From assembly GCA_003453215.1 (NCBI GenBank), contig DMMB01000058.1:1-19443 (forward strand): a stretch of DNA of 19,443 bases, written 5' to 3'. The stretch comes from Oscillospiraceae bacterium. GTDB lineage: Bacteria > Bacillota > Clostridia > Oscillospirales > Ruminococcaceae. This document shows, piece by piece, positions 1 to 6,452 of this stretch. The first letter of the stretch is position 1. Every line of letters begins with the position of its first letter. The translations under genes and the position numbers were made by a program. The notes beneath the pieces were generated by a model. The model saw only the letters and a list, made by a program, of their open reading frames with translations. It was not told the origin of the DNA and did not search any database.

Positions 1-21
1 ACGGGCTTTTTCTACAGGCTG

Positions 22-55
22 AGATCCCCGGTAAAAACCGGGGATCTTCTTCATT
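22..55 (+). terminator. Intrinsic terminator of an upstream gene outside the window
   Basis: An 11-bp perfect stem (22-32 pairing with 37-47) closes an AAAA loop. On the + strand it is followed by a pyrimidine-rich tail (TCTTCATTCTCTC). The + tail suggests that it ends a + strand gene lying before the window. The - strand tail is not U-rich, so its use by the convergent rubrerythrin gene is uncertain. Confidence 0.65.
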
Positions 56-79
56 CTCTCTAAAAAAACTTACTTTTGA

Positions 80-625
80 TTATTTGCCAAAATAACGCTT
101 CAGCAGGCCGGCAAAAGCCTTGCCGTGACGGGCTTCATCGCGGGCCATCTCATGTACGGTATCGTGAATGGCATCCAGGTTGAGCGCCTTGGCTTTCTTG
201 GCCAGTTCGGTCTTGCCCATGGTGGCGCCGTTCTCGGCCTCTACGCGCATTTTCAGGTTCTTTTCGGTGGAATCGGTCACCACTTCGCCCAGCAGCTCAG
301 CAAACTTAGCAGCGTGCTCGGCTTCTTCCCAGGCAGCCTTTTCCCAGTACAGGCCAATCTCAGGATAACCCTCGCGGTGCGCCACACGGGCCATCGCCAG
401 GTACATACCTACTTCGCAGCACTCGCCGTTAAAGTTCTCACGCAGGCCCTGCAGAATTTCGGGATCGCAGCCCTGTGCAACGCCTACTACGTGCTCGGCA
501 GCCCAGGCCATCTCACCCTCTACCTTCTGGAACTTGGAAGCAGGAGCCTTGCAAACGGGGCAGGATTCGGGAGCCTCATCGCCCTCGTGAACATAACCGC
601 AAACAGTGCAAACATATTTAGCCAT
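80..625 (-). CDS. Reverse-type rubrerythrin (N-terminal rubredoxin, C-terminal ferritin-like diiron domain)
   Basis: The 181-residue protein has the rubredoxin module first: CxxC pairs at C6/C9 and C22/C25 form the iron site. It is followed by a four-helix diiron domain with carboxylate/His motifs EEAEH and DEARH. This order is the reverse of classical rubrerythrin. In Clostridium, reverse rubrerythrins act as NADH-dependent peroxidases in the cytoplasm, reducing H2O2 and helping anaerobes survive air. The ATG at 625 is preceded by AAGGAG (636-641) at good spacing, and a strong promoter lies upstream (670-697). The gene appears monocistronic and faces away from the small Asn-rich gene at 799. 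The domain assignment is secure. The physiological electron donor is inferred from the family. Confidence 0.95.
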   Translation of the reverse strand: MAKYVCTVCGYVHEGDEAPESCPVCKAPASKFQKVEGEMAWAAEHVVGVAQGCDPEILQGLRENFNGECCEVGMYLAMARVAHREGYPEIGLYWEKAAWEEAEHAAKFAELLGEVVTDSTEKNLKMRVEAENGATMGKTELAKKAKALNLDAIHDTVHEMARDEARHGKAFAGLLKRYFGK

Positions 626-669
626 AGTGTATTATCTCCTTTTCAGTAATGATTATCGTTTGTGTTTTT

Positions 670-697
670 ATTATATCATATCCTTTTCTTTTGTCAA
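670..697 (-). promoter_or_regulatory. Sigma-A type promoter of the reverse rubrerythrin gene
   Basis: On the - strand the sequence reads TTGACA (692-697), 16 bp, then TATAAT (670-675). Both hexamers are perfect consensus, and the start codon lies about 45 bases downstream. I see no clear inverted-repeat operator in it, unlike the promoter of the second rubrerythrin. Confidence 0.85.
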
Positions 698-798
698 GCC
701 TAATTTTAAAAAATATTCTGAATTTTTCGTTTTGCTTTCCTTTGGTATAAGATCGCCCCGGCCGGCACATAATATCCCCGCAAAGGAGGTGAAAAACC

Positions 799-936
799 AT
801 GAGTAAAAATTCCCAGAATAATGCCAAAAACAATTCCCAGAACAATAGCCAGAATAATACCCAGAACAGCACCCAGAATAAAAACAGCTCCGAAAACCGC
901 AGTGAGAAACAGAATGCGGAAAACCGCTGCGACTAA
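799..936 (+). CDS. Asn/Gln/Ser-rich tetrad-repeat microprotein
   Basis: This 45-residue reading frame has a near-perfect ribosome site (AAAGGAGGT, 783-790) 8 bases before its ATG. Fifteen residues are Asn, eight Ser and six Gln. The core is a run of tetrads of the form [S/T]QN[N/S] (residues 5-28), mirrored by a 12-base DNA periodicity. The C-terminal third is charged and ends in Cys-Asp. There is no signal peptide or membrane segment, and the protein is likely disordered. A strong terminator follows at once. I do not recognise a named family. The composition loosely recalls Gln/Asn-rich spore proteins (gamma-type SASP), but that is only a hint. The ribosome site and terminator make a real gene likely. 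Confidence 0.7.
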   Translation: MSKNSQNNAKNNSQNNSQNNTQNSTQNKNSSENRSEKQNAENRCD

Positions 937-955
937 TTCGTTATTTTGCCGAATA

Positions 956-1010
956 AAATACCGGTCTGCTTCCCTTTTGGCGGGATTTGCAGGCCGGTAT
1001 TTCCATTTTA
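956..1010 (+). terminator. Intrinsic terminator after the Asn-rich microprotein gene
   Basis: A 14-bp stem with one G-U pair (956-969 with 989-1002) carries a 19-base loop and is followed by TTCCATTTT. It begins 20 bases after the stop codon at 936. The A/T-rich base of the stem may also allow some termination on the other strand. Confidence 0.75.
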
Positions 1011-1185
1011 CGGGCTTATTTTAACCAAAAATAACCTTTTAATGTTAGAAAATGAGCCTTTTATTTTATTCAAAATGTACTAATTCCGTTAATTTTCCGT
1101 ACTCATATGGTCTATTTTCGCTCCATTTCGATTTTAAACGACTTTTTACGACATTTCCTGTAAAATCTACGATGAAAATTTTGTA

Positions 1186-1214
1186 ATGTCATTCCTTAAA
1201 AAATATGGTAAAAT
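1186..1214 (+). promoter_or_regulatory. Putative extended -10 promoter for the gene at 1294
   Basis: ATGTCA (1186-1191, four of six matches to the -35 consensus) lies 17 bp before TAAAAT (1209-1214), which is preceded by TG-N (1206-1208). This places the transcript start near 1221 and gives a leader of about 70 bases. Confidence 0.5.
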
Positions 1215-1234
1215 TTCTTTAGCGGCATCGTGCC

Positions 1235-1250
1235 CCCGTATTTTTACGGG
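1235..1250 (+). other. Small hairpin in the 5' leader
   Basis: CCCGTA (1235-1240) pairs with TACGGG (1245-1250) across a TTTT loop, inside the leader of the gene at 1294. It ends 26 bases before the ribosome site, so it would not mask it. Its role is unknown. Confidence 0.4.
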
Positions 1251-1293
1251 TCGTACGGATTTGGTAATGAGTAAAGAGGAGGATCTATAACCT

Positions 1294-1566
1294 TTGTGTA
1301 ACTGTGAAAAAGAGAATGGGAATGAAAACGTCCGCTACCGCGCCTGCGAAGAATGGAACACCCACCCGCAGCTGGGCCGCTACCGCTGCTATGGTATCCT
1401 GTGCGAAAGCTACCTTCCCGGACACGGCTGGCGAACCGAGCAGTCCATCAGCGATGTGACTGACAGCGCAGAGGATGCTATTGCTCTGGCCCTGCTGATG
1501 CAGCAGGGAAATCTGGAGCCCTGCCATATGCACGATGTGGTGGAAGATTTCGTAAACAGCATTTAA
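1294..1566 (+). CDS. Small conserved hypothetical protein, DUF6514-like
   Basis: This is a 90-residue cytosolic protein with a Cys-rich start (CNC at residues 2-4), a central YGI-type segment (RYRCYGILCES), a middle ISDVTDSAEDA segment, and an acidic/hydrophobic end (DVVEDFVNSI). The layout resembles the uncharacterised DUF6514 family of Clostridia. I assign this from memory of the pattern and hold it loosely. An in-frame stop lies just upstream (1288-1290) and no ATG follows early, so translation most likely starts at TTG 1294. AGGAGG (1277-1282) lies 11 bases before it, a long spacing that together with TTG predicts modest expression. It is monocistronic and ends before a strong terminator. 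The function is unknown. Confidence 0.75.
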   Translation: MCNCEKENGNENVRYRACEEWNTHPQLGRYRCYGILCESYLPGHGWRTEQSISDVTDSAEDAIALALLMQQGNLEPCHMHDVVEDFVNSI

Positions 1567-1625
1567 TCTGCCCGCGGGAGTACCGCGGCCCCATGGCCGC
1601 ACCGGAGCTGCAGTTCCCGCACGAG

Positions 1626-1660
1626 AAAAGAGGCGCCTGCCTGGGGCGCCTCTTTTCCTC
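1626..1660. terminator. Bidirectional terminator between the DUF6514-like gene and bofA
   Basis: A perfect 12-bp stem (1626-1637 with 1645-1656) has a 7-base loop. The base of the stem is A4/T4 and it is followed by T-rich sequence on the + strand (TCTTTTCCTCTT) and by TTTTCTCG on the - strand. It separates two convergent genes and can serve both. Confidence 0.85.
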
Positions 1661-1681
1661 TTATCTTCTATTGGGGAGCCA

Positions 1682-1909
1682 TTACCACATCAGGTTGCAC
1701 ACCAATAAACTGATCGCGCCCGGCAGACCCAACAGCCCGCAAACGGCCACCGTAAATAAATTAACCGGCAGCAGCCCGCCCAAAGCCTGCAGCAGGCACA
1801 GCACCCCCACTCCGCTGGCAGCCGAAAGCAGCCAGCCCCGCAGAGCGTGCCGCCAACGTACCAATATCATAATGACCAGTACTGCCCCTGCTGCCATCCA
1901 GATTTCCAT
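1682..1909 (-). CDS. bofA: Pro-sigma-K processing inhibitor BofA-like membrane protein
   Basis: The protein has 75 residues and is almost entirely hydrophobic, with two or three membrane segments (about 3-17, 26-46 and 49-72). Its C-terminal stretch (NLFTVAVCGLLGLPG, residues 50-64) is the hallmark of BofA. In Bacillus, BofA sits in the outer forespore membrane with SpoIVFA and holds the protease SpoIVFB inactive until forespore signalling releases pro-sigma-K cleavage. The ATG at 1909 has a purine-rich AGGGGG at 1915-1920. The gene lies 37 bases after yaaL on the same strand, the same order as recR-yaaL-bofA in Bacillus. It is slightly shorter than the usual length of about 87. The family call is firm. 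Its exact role in Clostridia, where the SpoIVFA partner is often missing, is less so. Confidence 0.85.
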   Translation of the reverse strand: MEIWMAAGAVLVIMILVRWRHALRGWLLSAASGVGVLCLLQALGGLLPVNLFTVAVCGLLGLPGAISLLVCNLMW

Positions 1910-1946
1910 ATTGTCCCCCTCTGATGTCCCCGTATTTTTACAGCTT

Positions 1947-2192
1947 TTACAGCGCAGCGGATACCGGCTGGGCCGAGGGAGCCTGCTGCCTTGCCATGCG
2001 CAGCAGATAGGTCCGATAGGTCAGTAATGTCTGGATCCGGTAAGTACAGGCTTCTATCAGGGCGTCCTCTGTCACCACGTTGAATAGTTCCTCCGCCCGG
2101 TTCAGCTCCCGGTTTACCCGGTCCAGTTCCTCCCACAGAGTTTCCCTCGGCGCTTCTTTTTGCGGCTCTCGGTACCGGTTAATCTCTGTCAT
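1947..2192 (-). CDS. yaaL: YaaL-like DUF2508 protein
   Basis: This is an 81-residue soluble, helical protein. Residues about 20-68 form a charged, probably coiled-coil helix pair ending in TYLLRMAR, matching the DUF2508/YaaL pattern. The ATG at 2192 is preceded by AAGGAGG (2202-2208) with 9-base spacing. Its position directly before bofA supports the assignment, since yaaL and bofA are adjacent in Bacillus subtilis and many spore formers. Biochemical function is unknown, and co-transcription with bofA suggests mother-cell expression in sporulation. The last 13 residues (Ala/Pro/Gln-rich) look unstructured. Confidence 0.8.
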   Translation of the reverse strand: MTEINRYREPQKEAPRETLWEELDRVNRELNRAEELFNVVTEDALIEACTYRIQTLLTYRTYLLRMARQQAPSAQPVSAAL

Positions 2193-2225
2193 GCTACCCT
2201 GCCTCCTTTTCCATCTTTATGCAGG

Positions 2226-2254
2226 AAGTATGGCCCGGTATGCCGCCGCTATGC
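2226..2254 (-). promoter_or_regulatory. Possible sporulation-sigma promoter of yaaL-bofA
   Basis: On the - strand GCATA (2250-2254) lies 17 bp before CATACTT (2226-2232). This is one base away from a forespore sigma-G type pattern (GNATR, 17-18 bp, CATNNTA). It sits about 18 bases upstream of the yaaL ribosome site. No good sigma-A promoter is visible there. In Bacillus bofA is under mother-cell sigma-E, so the sigma class is doubtful. Confidence 0.3.
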
Positions 2255-2273
2255 AAAAAGCCTTTCCAAATAG

Positions 2274-2302
2274 TTGAGATTTTTGGCCGCTGCCGCTATA
2301 AT
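2274..2302 (+). promoter_or_regulatory. Sigma-A promoter of prmA
   Basis: TTGAGA (2274-2279), 17 bp and TATAAT (2297-2302) form a near-consensus vegetative promoter. The leader to the prmA start at 2346 is about 37 bases. It is divergent from the yaaL upstream region. Confidence 0.85.
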
Positions 2303-2345
2303 ATAGAATATCATTGAATAAAAGATTGGATAGAAAGGAACCGCC

Positions 2346-3290
2346 ATGAACTGGACTGACCTGAAAATAACCGTAAGCACCAAAGATGCCGAAACCGCCG
2401 AAGCCATTGCGCAGATGGCCGTCCCCTATGGCATTTATATCGAAGATTATAGCGATATGCTGGAGCTGGTGCCACAGATTGCCCACATTGATCTGATTGA
2501 TGAAGACCTGCTGGCCCGCAGCCGCACCGAAGCTATTCTGCACCTGTACCTGCCCCCCGAGGAAAACCCCGCCGAAGCAGCGGCTTTTCTCACCCATCGG
2601 CTGGAGGCCGAGGGCATTCCCTACCGCATGGAAACCGACCAAACGCTGGCGGAGGAGGACTGGGCCAATGCCTGGAAGCGCTTTTACCATCCTACTCACC
2701 TGGGGAAACGTCTGGTGGTATGCCCCAGCTGGGAAGAATATTCCCCTGCCCCGGAAGAGCTGGTGATGACGCTGGATCCCGGTATGGCATTTGGCAGCGG
2801 CACCCACCACACCACCCGCCTGTGCTGCGAACTGCTGGAACACCTGCCGGTGGAAAATACCCGCGTTCTGGATATGGGAACCGGTAGCGGCATTCTTTCC
2901 ATCGCAGCCCTGCTGCTGGGGGCCAAAGAAGCGGTAGGCGTGGATATCGATAAAGTGGCGGTGCGCACTGCTGCCGAAAACGCCGAAGTAAATGGCTTTG
3001 GTTCCAGCCGCTTTACCGCTATTGCCGCCGATCTGGTTCACCAGCCATTGGCCGAAGAAATCACCCGCGATGGCTTTGATATTGTACTGGCCAATATTGT
3101 AGCGGATGTCATCATTGCGCTGGCCCCGGCCATTTATCATCACCTGAAAAGCGGCGGGCACCTGGTGGCTTCCGGCATTATCCTTCCCCGCAAGGATGAG
3201 GTCATCGCCGCATTGGAGGCGCAGGGCCTGACCATTGCCGAAGAAAAGGAGCAGGATGGCTGGTGTGCCCTGCTGATGCAGAAATCATAA
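2346..3290 (+). CDS. prmA: Ribosomal protein L11 methyltransferase
   Basis: This 314-residue SAM-dependent enzyme trimethylates lysines and the N-terminus of ribosomal protein L11 in the cytoplasm. Residues 1-120 form the L11-recognition domain. The conserved linker DPGMAFGSGTHHTT (residues 144-157) precedes the class I Rossmann fold with SAM motif DMGTGSG (176-182), the acidic GVDID ribose-binding loop (198-202) and LANIVAD (248-254), the PrmA form of motif IV. Full length matches the family. The ATG at 2346 follows AAAGGAA at 2334-2340. In many Firmicutes rsmE follows prmA. Here it does not, and a terminator-like hairpin follows instead, so prmA appears monocistronic. Confidence 0.96.
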   Translation: MNWTDLKITVSTKDAETAEAIAQMAVPYGIYIEDYSDMLELVPQIAHIDLIDEDLLARSRTEAILHLYLPPEENPAEAAAFLTHRLEAEGIPYRMETDQTLAEEDWANAWKRFYHPTHLGKRLVVCPSWEEYSPAPEELVMTLDPGMAFGSGTHHTTRLCCELLEHLPVENTRVLDMGTGSGILSIAALLLGAKEAVGVDIDKVAVRTAAENAEVNGFGSSRFTAIAADLVHQPLAEEITRDGFDIVLANIVADVIIALAPAIYHHLKSGGHLVASGIILPRKDEVIAALEAQGLTIAEEKEQDGWCALLMQKS

Positions 3291-3330
3291 CCGATGCAGC
3301 AAAACGCTGCGTTAACCGCACTTTTATAAT

Positions 3331-3369
3331 AAACCGTACCTTCGCTTAATAAGAGCACATACGGTTTTT
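3331..3369 (+). terminator. Probable intrinsic terminator of prmA
   Basis: AAACCGTA (3331-3338) pairs with TACGGTTT (3360-3367), followed by TT and a G. The loop is long (21 bases) and the U-tract is short, so termination may be partial. Confidence 0.55.
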
Positions 3370-3402
3370 GCAGGCATAAACGCTGTGCTAAAACTCTGCA
3401 GG

Positions 3403-3462
3403 ACTTTTCGGCGAGGGAAAATCAGATGACGCGGCCAGCGCTGGTTTTCACCGTCGAAAAGT
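3403..3462 (+). repeat. Long imperfect inverted repeat upstream of the VanY-type gene
   Basis: Outer arms 3403-3413 and 3452-3462 (ACTTTTCGGCG with CGTCGAAAAGT, one G-U) enclose inner arms GAAAATC (3417-3423) and GGTTTTC (3443-3449). The two helices total 18 bp, separated by a small internal loop. The hairpin ends 44 bases before the start codon at 3507 and has no U-tract, so it is not an ordinary terminator. It could be a leader structure or an operator. Confidence 0.55.
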
Positions 3463-3506
3463 GTTTGTGTCCTTGTCAAGCGAAGGTATTGTACGGAGGA
3501 AAAAAT

Positions 3507-4415
3507 ATGAGCCAATATGAGCACTCCCGCGCCCATCGCCGCCGCACCTTTAAGCGGATCCGGGGCGTAATCCTGATCCTGTTGGTACTGGGGCTGATTA
3601 TTTGGGGCGTTACTGCGCTGGTGCGCCACCATAAGACGGCCAATCAGCCGGAAGCACCCGATCCCAATGCCGGCCAGCAAACCCAGCCCGGAGGGGAACA
3701 GCAGGAAGAGCAGCCGCTCCCCGGCACCGATGATACGGCACAGGGGAACACCGATGATCCCGATCCGCAGCAGCCCGGCACCCCGGACAATGAAGAAAAA
3801 GATAATACCACCCCGGCCGGCACCGATTTGACCAATCCCGGCAGCGATGACTGGCGTACCATTCTGGTAAGCGCCAAATACCCGCTGGCGCATGAGCTGG
3901 ATATGGAACGTGTGACCATCGGCTGGCCGGTAGATGCCCGCATTGCTGAACCGCTGCAGGCTTTCCTGGATGCCGCCAAAGCCGATGGTTACACCCTGCA
4001 GGTCATCAGCGGTTACCGTACCTTTGCCCGCAGTGCCACCCTGCTGGAAAATGAAGTGCAGGAGCAGATGCGGGTCAATGGCTATTCCCGCGAAAAAGCC
4101 GAGCAGGTAGCGGCTACCCGCGTAGCGCCTCCCGGAACCAGTGAGCACAATACCGGCCTTGCCGTAGATATTCTTTCCGGCGATTATTACAACCACCACG
4201 GCGGCATTGAAGAATCCTTCGAATATGATGCCGAAGCCATCTGGATGAAGGCGCACTGCGCCGAATATGGGTTTATCCTGCGTTACCCCAAGGGCAAGCA
4301 GGATGTTACCGGCATCATCTTTGAACCATGGCATTTCCGCTATGTCGGCGTCGAAGCCGCCACCTACATTATGGAAAACGACCTGACACTGGAGGAATAC
4401 CTCGGTGCGGCGTAA
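3507..4415 (+). CDS. Membrane-anchored VanY-type D-alanyl-D-alanine carboxypeptidase (peptidase M15B)
   Basis: The protein has 302 residues. A basic N-terminus (residues 7-19) and one membrane helix (21-39) anchor it with the bulk outside the cell. A Pro/Gln/Asp-rich flexible linker (about 45-115) spans the wall. The C-terminal zinc peptidase domain carries SGYR (168-171), SEHNTGLAVD (212-221, ligands H214 and D221) and EPWHFRYVG (273-281, base E273 and ligand H276). Such enzymes trim the terminal D-Ala from peptidoglycan stem peptides. The start at 3507 has GGAGG 6 bases upstream at 3496-3500. An upstream in-frame ATG at 3426 would add 27 residues that overlap the inverted repeat and has no ribosome site. 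There is no VanR/S or ligase nearby, so this is housekeeping wall remodelling rather than a vancomycin cassette. Confidence 0.93.
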   Translation: MSQYEHSRAHRRRTFKRIRGVILILLVLGLIIWGVTALVRHHKTANQPEAPDPNAGQQTQPGGEQQEEQPLPGTDDTAQGNTDDPDPQQPGTPDNEEKDNTTPAGTDLTNPGSDDWRTILVSAKYPLAHELDMERVTIGWPVDARIAEPLQAFLDAAKADGYTLQVISGYRTFARSATLLENEVQEQMRVNGYSREKAEQVAATRVAPPGTSEHNTGLAVDILSGDYYNHHGGIEESFEYDAEAIWMKAHCAEYGFILRYPKGKQDVTGIIFEPWHFRYVGVEAATYIMENDLTLEEYLGAA

Positions 4416-4431
4416 TCCCCCAGCTTTTCTT

Positions 4432-4466
4432 CCCCCGATGGCGAAACACCGTCGGGGGCTTTTCTT
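4432..4466 (+). terminator. Intrinsic terminator of the VanY-type gene
   Basis: A 10-bp stem with one G-U pair (4432-4441 with 4449-4458) has a 7-base loop and is followed by CTTTTCTTT. It lies 17 bases after the stop codon. Confidence 0.85.
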
Positions 4467-4488
4467 TGGGGCGGGGTTATGCTATAAT
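4460..4488 (+). promoter_or_regulatory. Extended -10 promoter of the rluA-HAD operon
   Basis: TATAAT (4483-4488) is preceded by TGC (4480-4482), a good extended -10. The -35 at 17 bp (TTTTCT, 4460-4465) is weak and falls in the tail of the preceding terminator. The start codon at 4524 is 35 bases on. Confidence 0.7.
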
Positions 4489-4523
4489 GCAGTGACGAAA
4501 CCCGCCCGAGGAGGATACCGCTC

Positions 4524-5510
4524 ATGACCACCTTTCGCTACTCCATCACCGCTGCCGAAGCCGGCGATGAAATTCAGCATTTCCTGCGTTTTAAGCAGGG
4601 AATCAGCCGCAAGGTCGTCATCTCCCTCAAACACTTGCCGGAGGGAATTCTGCTGAACGGACAGCACGCCCGCACCATTGATTTGCTGCACGAGGGTGAT
4701 ACGCTGGAAATCAATCTGCCGGATCAGGCCCGCCGGCTGCCTCCCTGCGAAATAGAGGTGCCCCGCCTGTACTGGGATCGCGATGTCGCTGTTTTCAATA
4801 AGCCTGCCGGTATGCCGGTGCACCAGTCCGGTGGTCACATCTTCGGCACCCTGGCCAGCGTGTATGCCACCCTGTGTGAAAAAGAGGGCAGTGCCGGAAC
4901 CTTCCGGGCGGTAAACCGCATCGATAAAGATACAACCGGGGCCGTCGTGGTTGCCCGTCACCAAATTGCCGCCGGCAAACTGTGGAAAGCCGTAACCAAA
5001 CGGTATGTTGCCGTCGTAATCGGGGTTCCGCAGCCGGCCGAAGGCCTTATTGATCTGCCGCTGGAACGGGAAATCCCATTGGAAATGAAGCGGGTGGTTT
5101 CCCCCGATGGGGAACGTGCCGTCACCGAGTACAAAGTCCTTGCCGCTGCAGCGGATGGCAGCTGCGCTTTGGTGGGGTTTATTCTGCACACCGGGCGCAC
5201 GCACCAAATCCGGGTGCATATGGCGGAAAAAGGCTGGCCGCTGCTGGGTGATGAACTGTACGGCGGCCCTATGGAGGAATTCTCCCGGCAGGCGCTGCAC
5301 TGTGCCGGCGTGGCCTTTACCCACCCCATCACCGGCGAACAGCTTTGCCTTGTTGCCCCCCTGCCCCAGGATATGGCCGCCCTATTGGAACAGAAAGAAA
5401 TCGATTGGCAGCCTGTCCTCACCCCTTTTGTGGAAGAATTGCTGACGGTGCCGCCCACCACGGTAGAGGAAATTACCGAGCGATACCGCAAGCCCAAAAA
5501 GAAGCCGTAA
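4524..5510 (+). CDS. RluA-family 23S rRNA pseudouridine synthase
   Basis: This 328-residue enzyme converts uridine to pseudouridine in large-subunit rRNA. An S4-like RNA-binding domain (residues about 14-66) precedes the catalytic domain. The active-site motif reads NRIDKDTTG (131-139) with catalytic D134. The usual form is HRLDxxTSG, so this is a mild variant that keeps the Asp and Arg. The GRTHQIRVHM block (about residues 228-237) is the other signature. The last 35 residues extend past the conserved domain and end in a basic tail. The ATG at 4524 has AGGAGG at 4509-4514 with 9-base spacing. The HAD gene follows after 33 bases and is probably co-transcribed. Which uridines are modified (RluD-like or other) cannot be read from the sequence. 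Confidence 0.92.
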   Translation: MTTFRYSITAAEAGDEIQHFLRFKQGISRKVVISLKHLPEGILLNGQHARTIDLLHEGDTLEINLPDQARRLPPCEIEVPRLYWDRDVAVFNKPAGMPVHQSGGHIFGTLASVYATLCEKEGSAGTFRAVNRIDKDTTGAVVVARHQIAAGKLWKAVTKRYVAVVIGVPQPAEGLIDLPLEREIPLEMKRVVSPDGERAVTEYKVLAAAADGSCALVGFILHTGRTHQIRVHMAEKGWPLLGDELYGGPMEEFSRQALHCAGVAFTHPITGEQLCLVAPLPQDMAALLEQKEIDWQPVLTPFVEELLTVPPTTVEEITERYRKPKKKP

Positions 5511-5543
5511 TTCCATAATCAGATCTTACAAAAAGGAGCCGCT

Positions 5544-6389
5544 ATGCCGAATTCCGAAATTAAACTAATCGCCATCGATCTGGATGGTACTCTGCTGCGT
5601 GATGACCACATGACGCTCTCCCCCGCCAATCGCGAAGCGCTTACTGCCGCAGCCGAACAGGGTGTTGAAATCGTCATCGCAACCGGGCGTAGCATTGCCG
5701 CTGTCGCACCGCAGGTATTGGAGCTGCCCTTTCTGCGCTATTTCATCACCTGCAACGGCAGTATGACCACCGATCGGGAAGGCCGTGTCTTACGGGCAAA
5801 ACCGCTGCCGCAGCCCATTGCGGCGGATATTCTTACTTACCTCACTTCCCTTGGCGGTTTTATTGTTCAGCTGTACGCCGATCAAAAAATGTATATCTCC
5901 CGCGCCGATTGGGAAAGCCGCGGTTCCGTTCACCTGCCGGTTTTTCATCTCAAGGCACTTTTCTCCGATGGCGATAACATTGTGGAGGATTTGCTGGCAC
6001 GTGCCAATCGCCCCGGCTCTCATCTGGAAAAAATCAATATGCCTTATCTGGAGCCGGAGCAGAAAGCCCAGATCAAAGCCTGGCTCTCGGAACATTACGG
6101 CGATGAGATTCGCGCCGTCAGCACAATGAAGTGCAATCTGGAGCTGACCGACCGGGATGGCAGCAAAGGCGCCGCGTTAAGCGCCCTCTATCAATCTTTG
6201 CATATCCCTGCCGCGCAGGTCATGGCTTTGGGCGATTCCGATAATGACATCAGTATGCTGCAGGCCGCCGGCCTTGGCGTGGCCATGGGGAATGCAACGC
6301 CGGAGGTCCTGTCCGCCGCAGATTGGGTTTCCCTCTCCAATAAAGAAGACGGCGTAGCACACGCCATCCGGCACTTCCTTTCCCTGTAA
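5544..6389 (+). CDS. Cof-type HAD-IIB sugar/nucleotide phosphatase
   Basis: This 281-residue cytosolic phosphatase has HAD motif I DLDGT (residues 12-16; nucleophile D12, acid/base D14), motif II ATGRS (about 49-53), a large type IIB cap domain in the middle, a motif III lysine in the SKGAAL stretch (about 212-217), and motif IV GDSDND (230-235). Members of the Cof family hydrolyse small phosphorylated metabolites such as sugar phosphates, FMN or PLP. The substrate cannot be predicted here. AAAGGAG (5531-5537) lies 6 bases before the ATG. It is the second gene of a two-gene unit with the pseudouridine synthase and ends at a strong terminator. Confidence 0.93.
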   Translation: MPNSEIKLIAIDLDGTLLRDDHMTLSPANREALTAAAEQGVEIVIATGRSIAAVAPQVLELPFLRYFITCNGSMTTDREGRVLRAKPLPQPIAADILTYLTSLGGFIVQLYADQKMYISRADWESRGSVHLPVFHLKALFSDGDNIVEDLLARANRPGSHLEKINMPYLEPEQKAQIKAWLSEHYGDEIRAVSTMKCNLELTDRDGSKGAALSALYQSLHIPAAQVMALGDSDNDISMLQAAGLGVAMGNATPEVLSAADWVSLSNKEDGVAHAIRHFLSL

Positions 6390-6395
6390 AATAAA

Positions 6396-6435
6396 AACCG
6401 AGCCTATCCTTTCCGATGGGCTCGGTTCTTTTTTT
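6396..6435. terminator. Bidirectional terminator between the HAD and DUF523 genes
   Basis: A stem of about 13 bp (6396-6408 with 6415-6427, one G-U) is followed by TCTTTTTTT on the + strand and by TTTTATTTTAC on the - strand. It serves the convergent genes on both sides. Confidence 0.9.
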
Positions 6436-6452
6436 CTGTTTATTGTGATTTA

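Larger units (their letters stand above)
937..1293. other. AT-rich intergenic region without a gene
   Basis: The region holds the terminator at 956-1010, then about 200 bases of strongly AT-rich DNA (roughly 1011-1215). This contains a short direct repeat, ACGAC at 1139-1143 and 1149-1153. It ends with the putative promoter and leader hairpin of the gene at 1294. I see no open reading frame with a ribosome site and no recognisable RNA gene on either strand. Confidence 0.6.

Noticed and set aside
618..872. A Trp/Leu/Phe-rich frame on the - strand resembling a membrane peptide
   Set aside because: It is the reverse complement of the Asn/Gln repeat gene (CAGAAY repeats read backwards give Phe/Leu/Trp), and the frame has no ribosome site.
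799..936. CRISPR-like or satellite repeat, because of the 12-base periodicity
   Set aside because: The period matches whole codons of a tetrapeptide repeat with synonymous variation, and there is no spacer structure.
3426..3506. N-terminal extension of the VanY-type protein
   Set aside because: No ribosome site. It falls in the inverted repeat, and the 3507 start with GGAGG gives a standard basic-plus-membrane anchor.
3507..4415. Vancomycin-resistance gene
   Set aside because: There is a VanY-type domain but no VanR/S, VanH, ligase or VanX genes nearby. Chromosomal wall-remodelling carboxypeptidases look the same.
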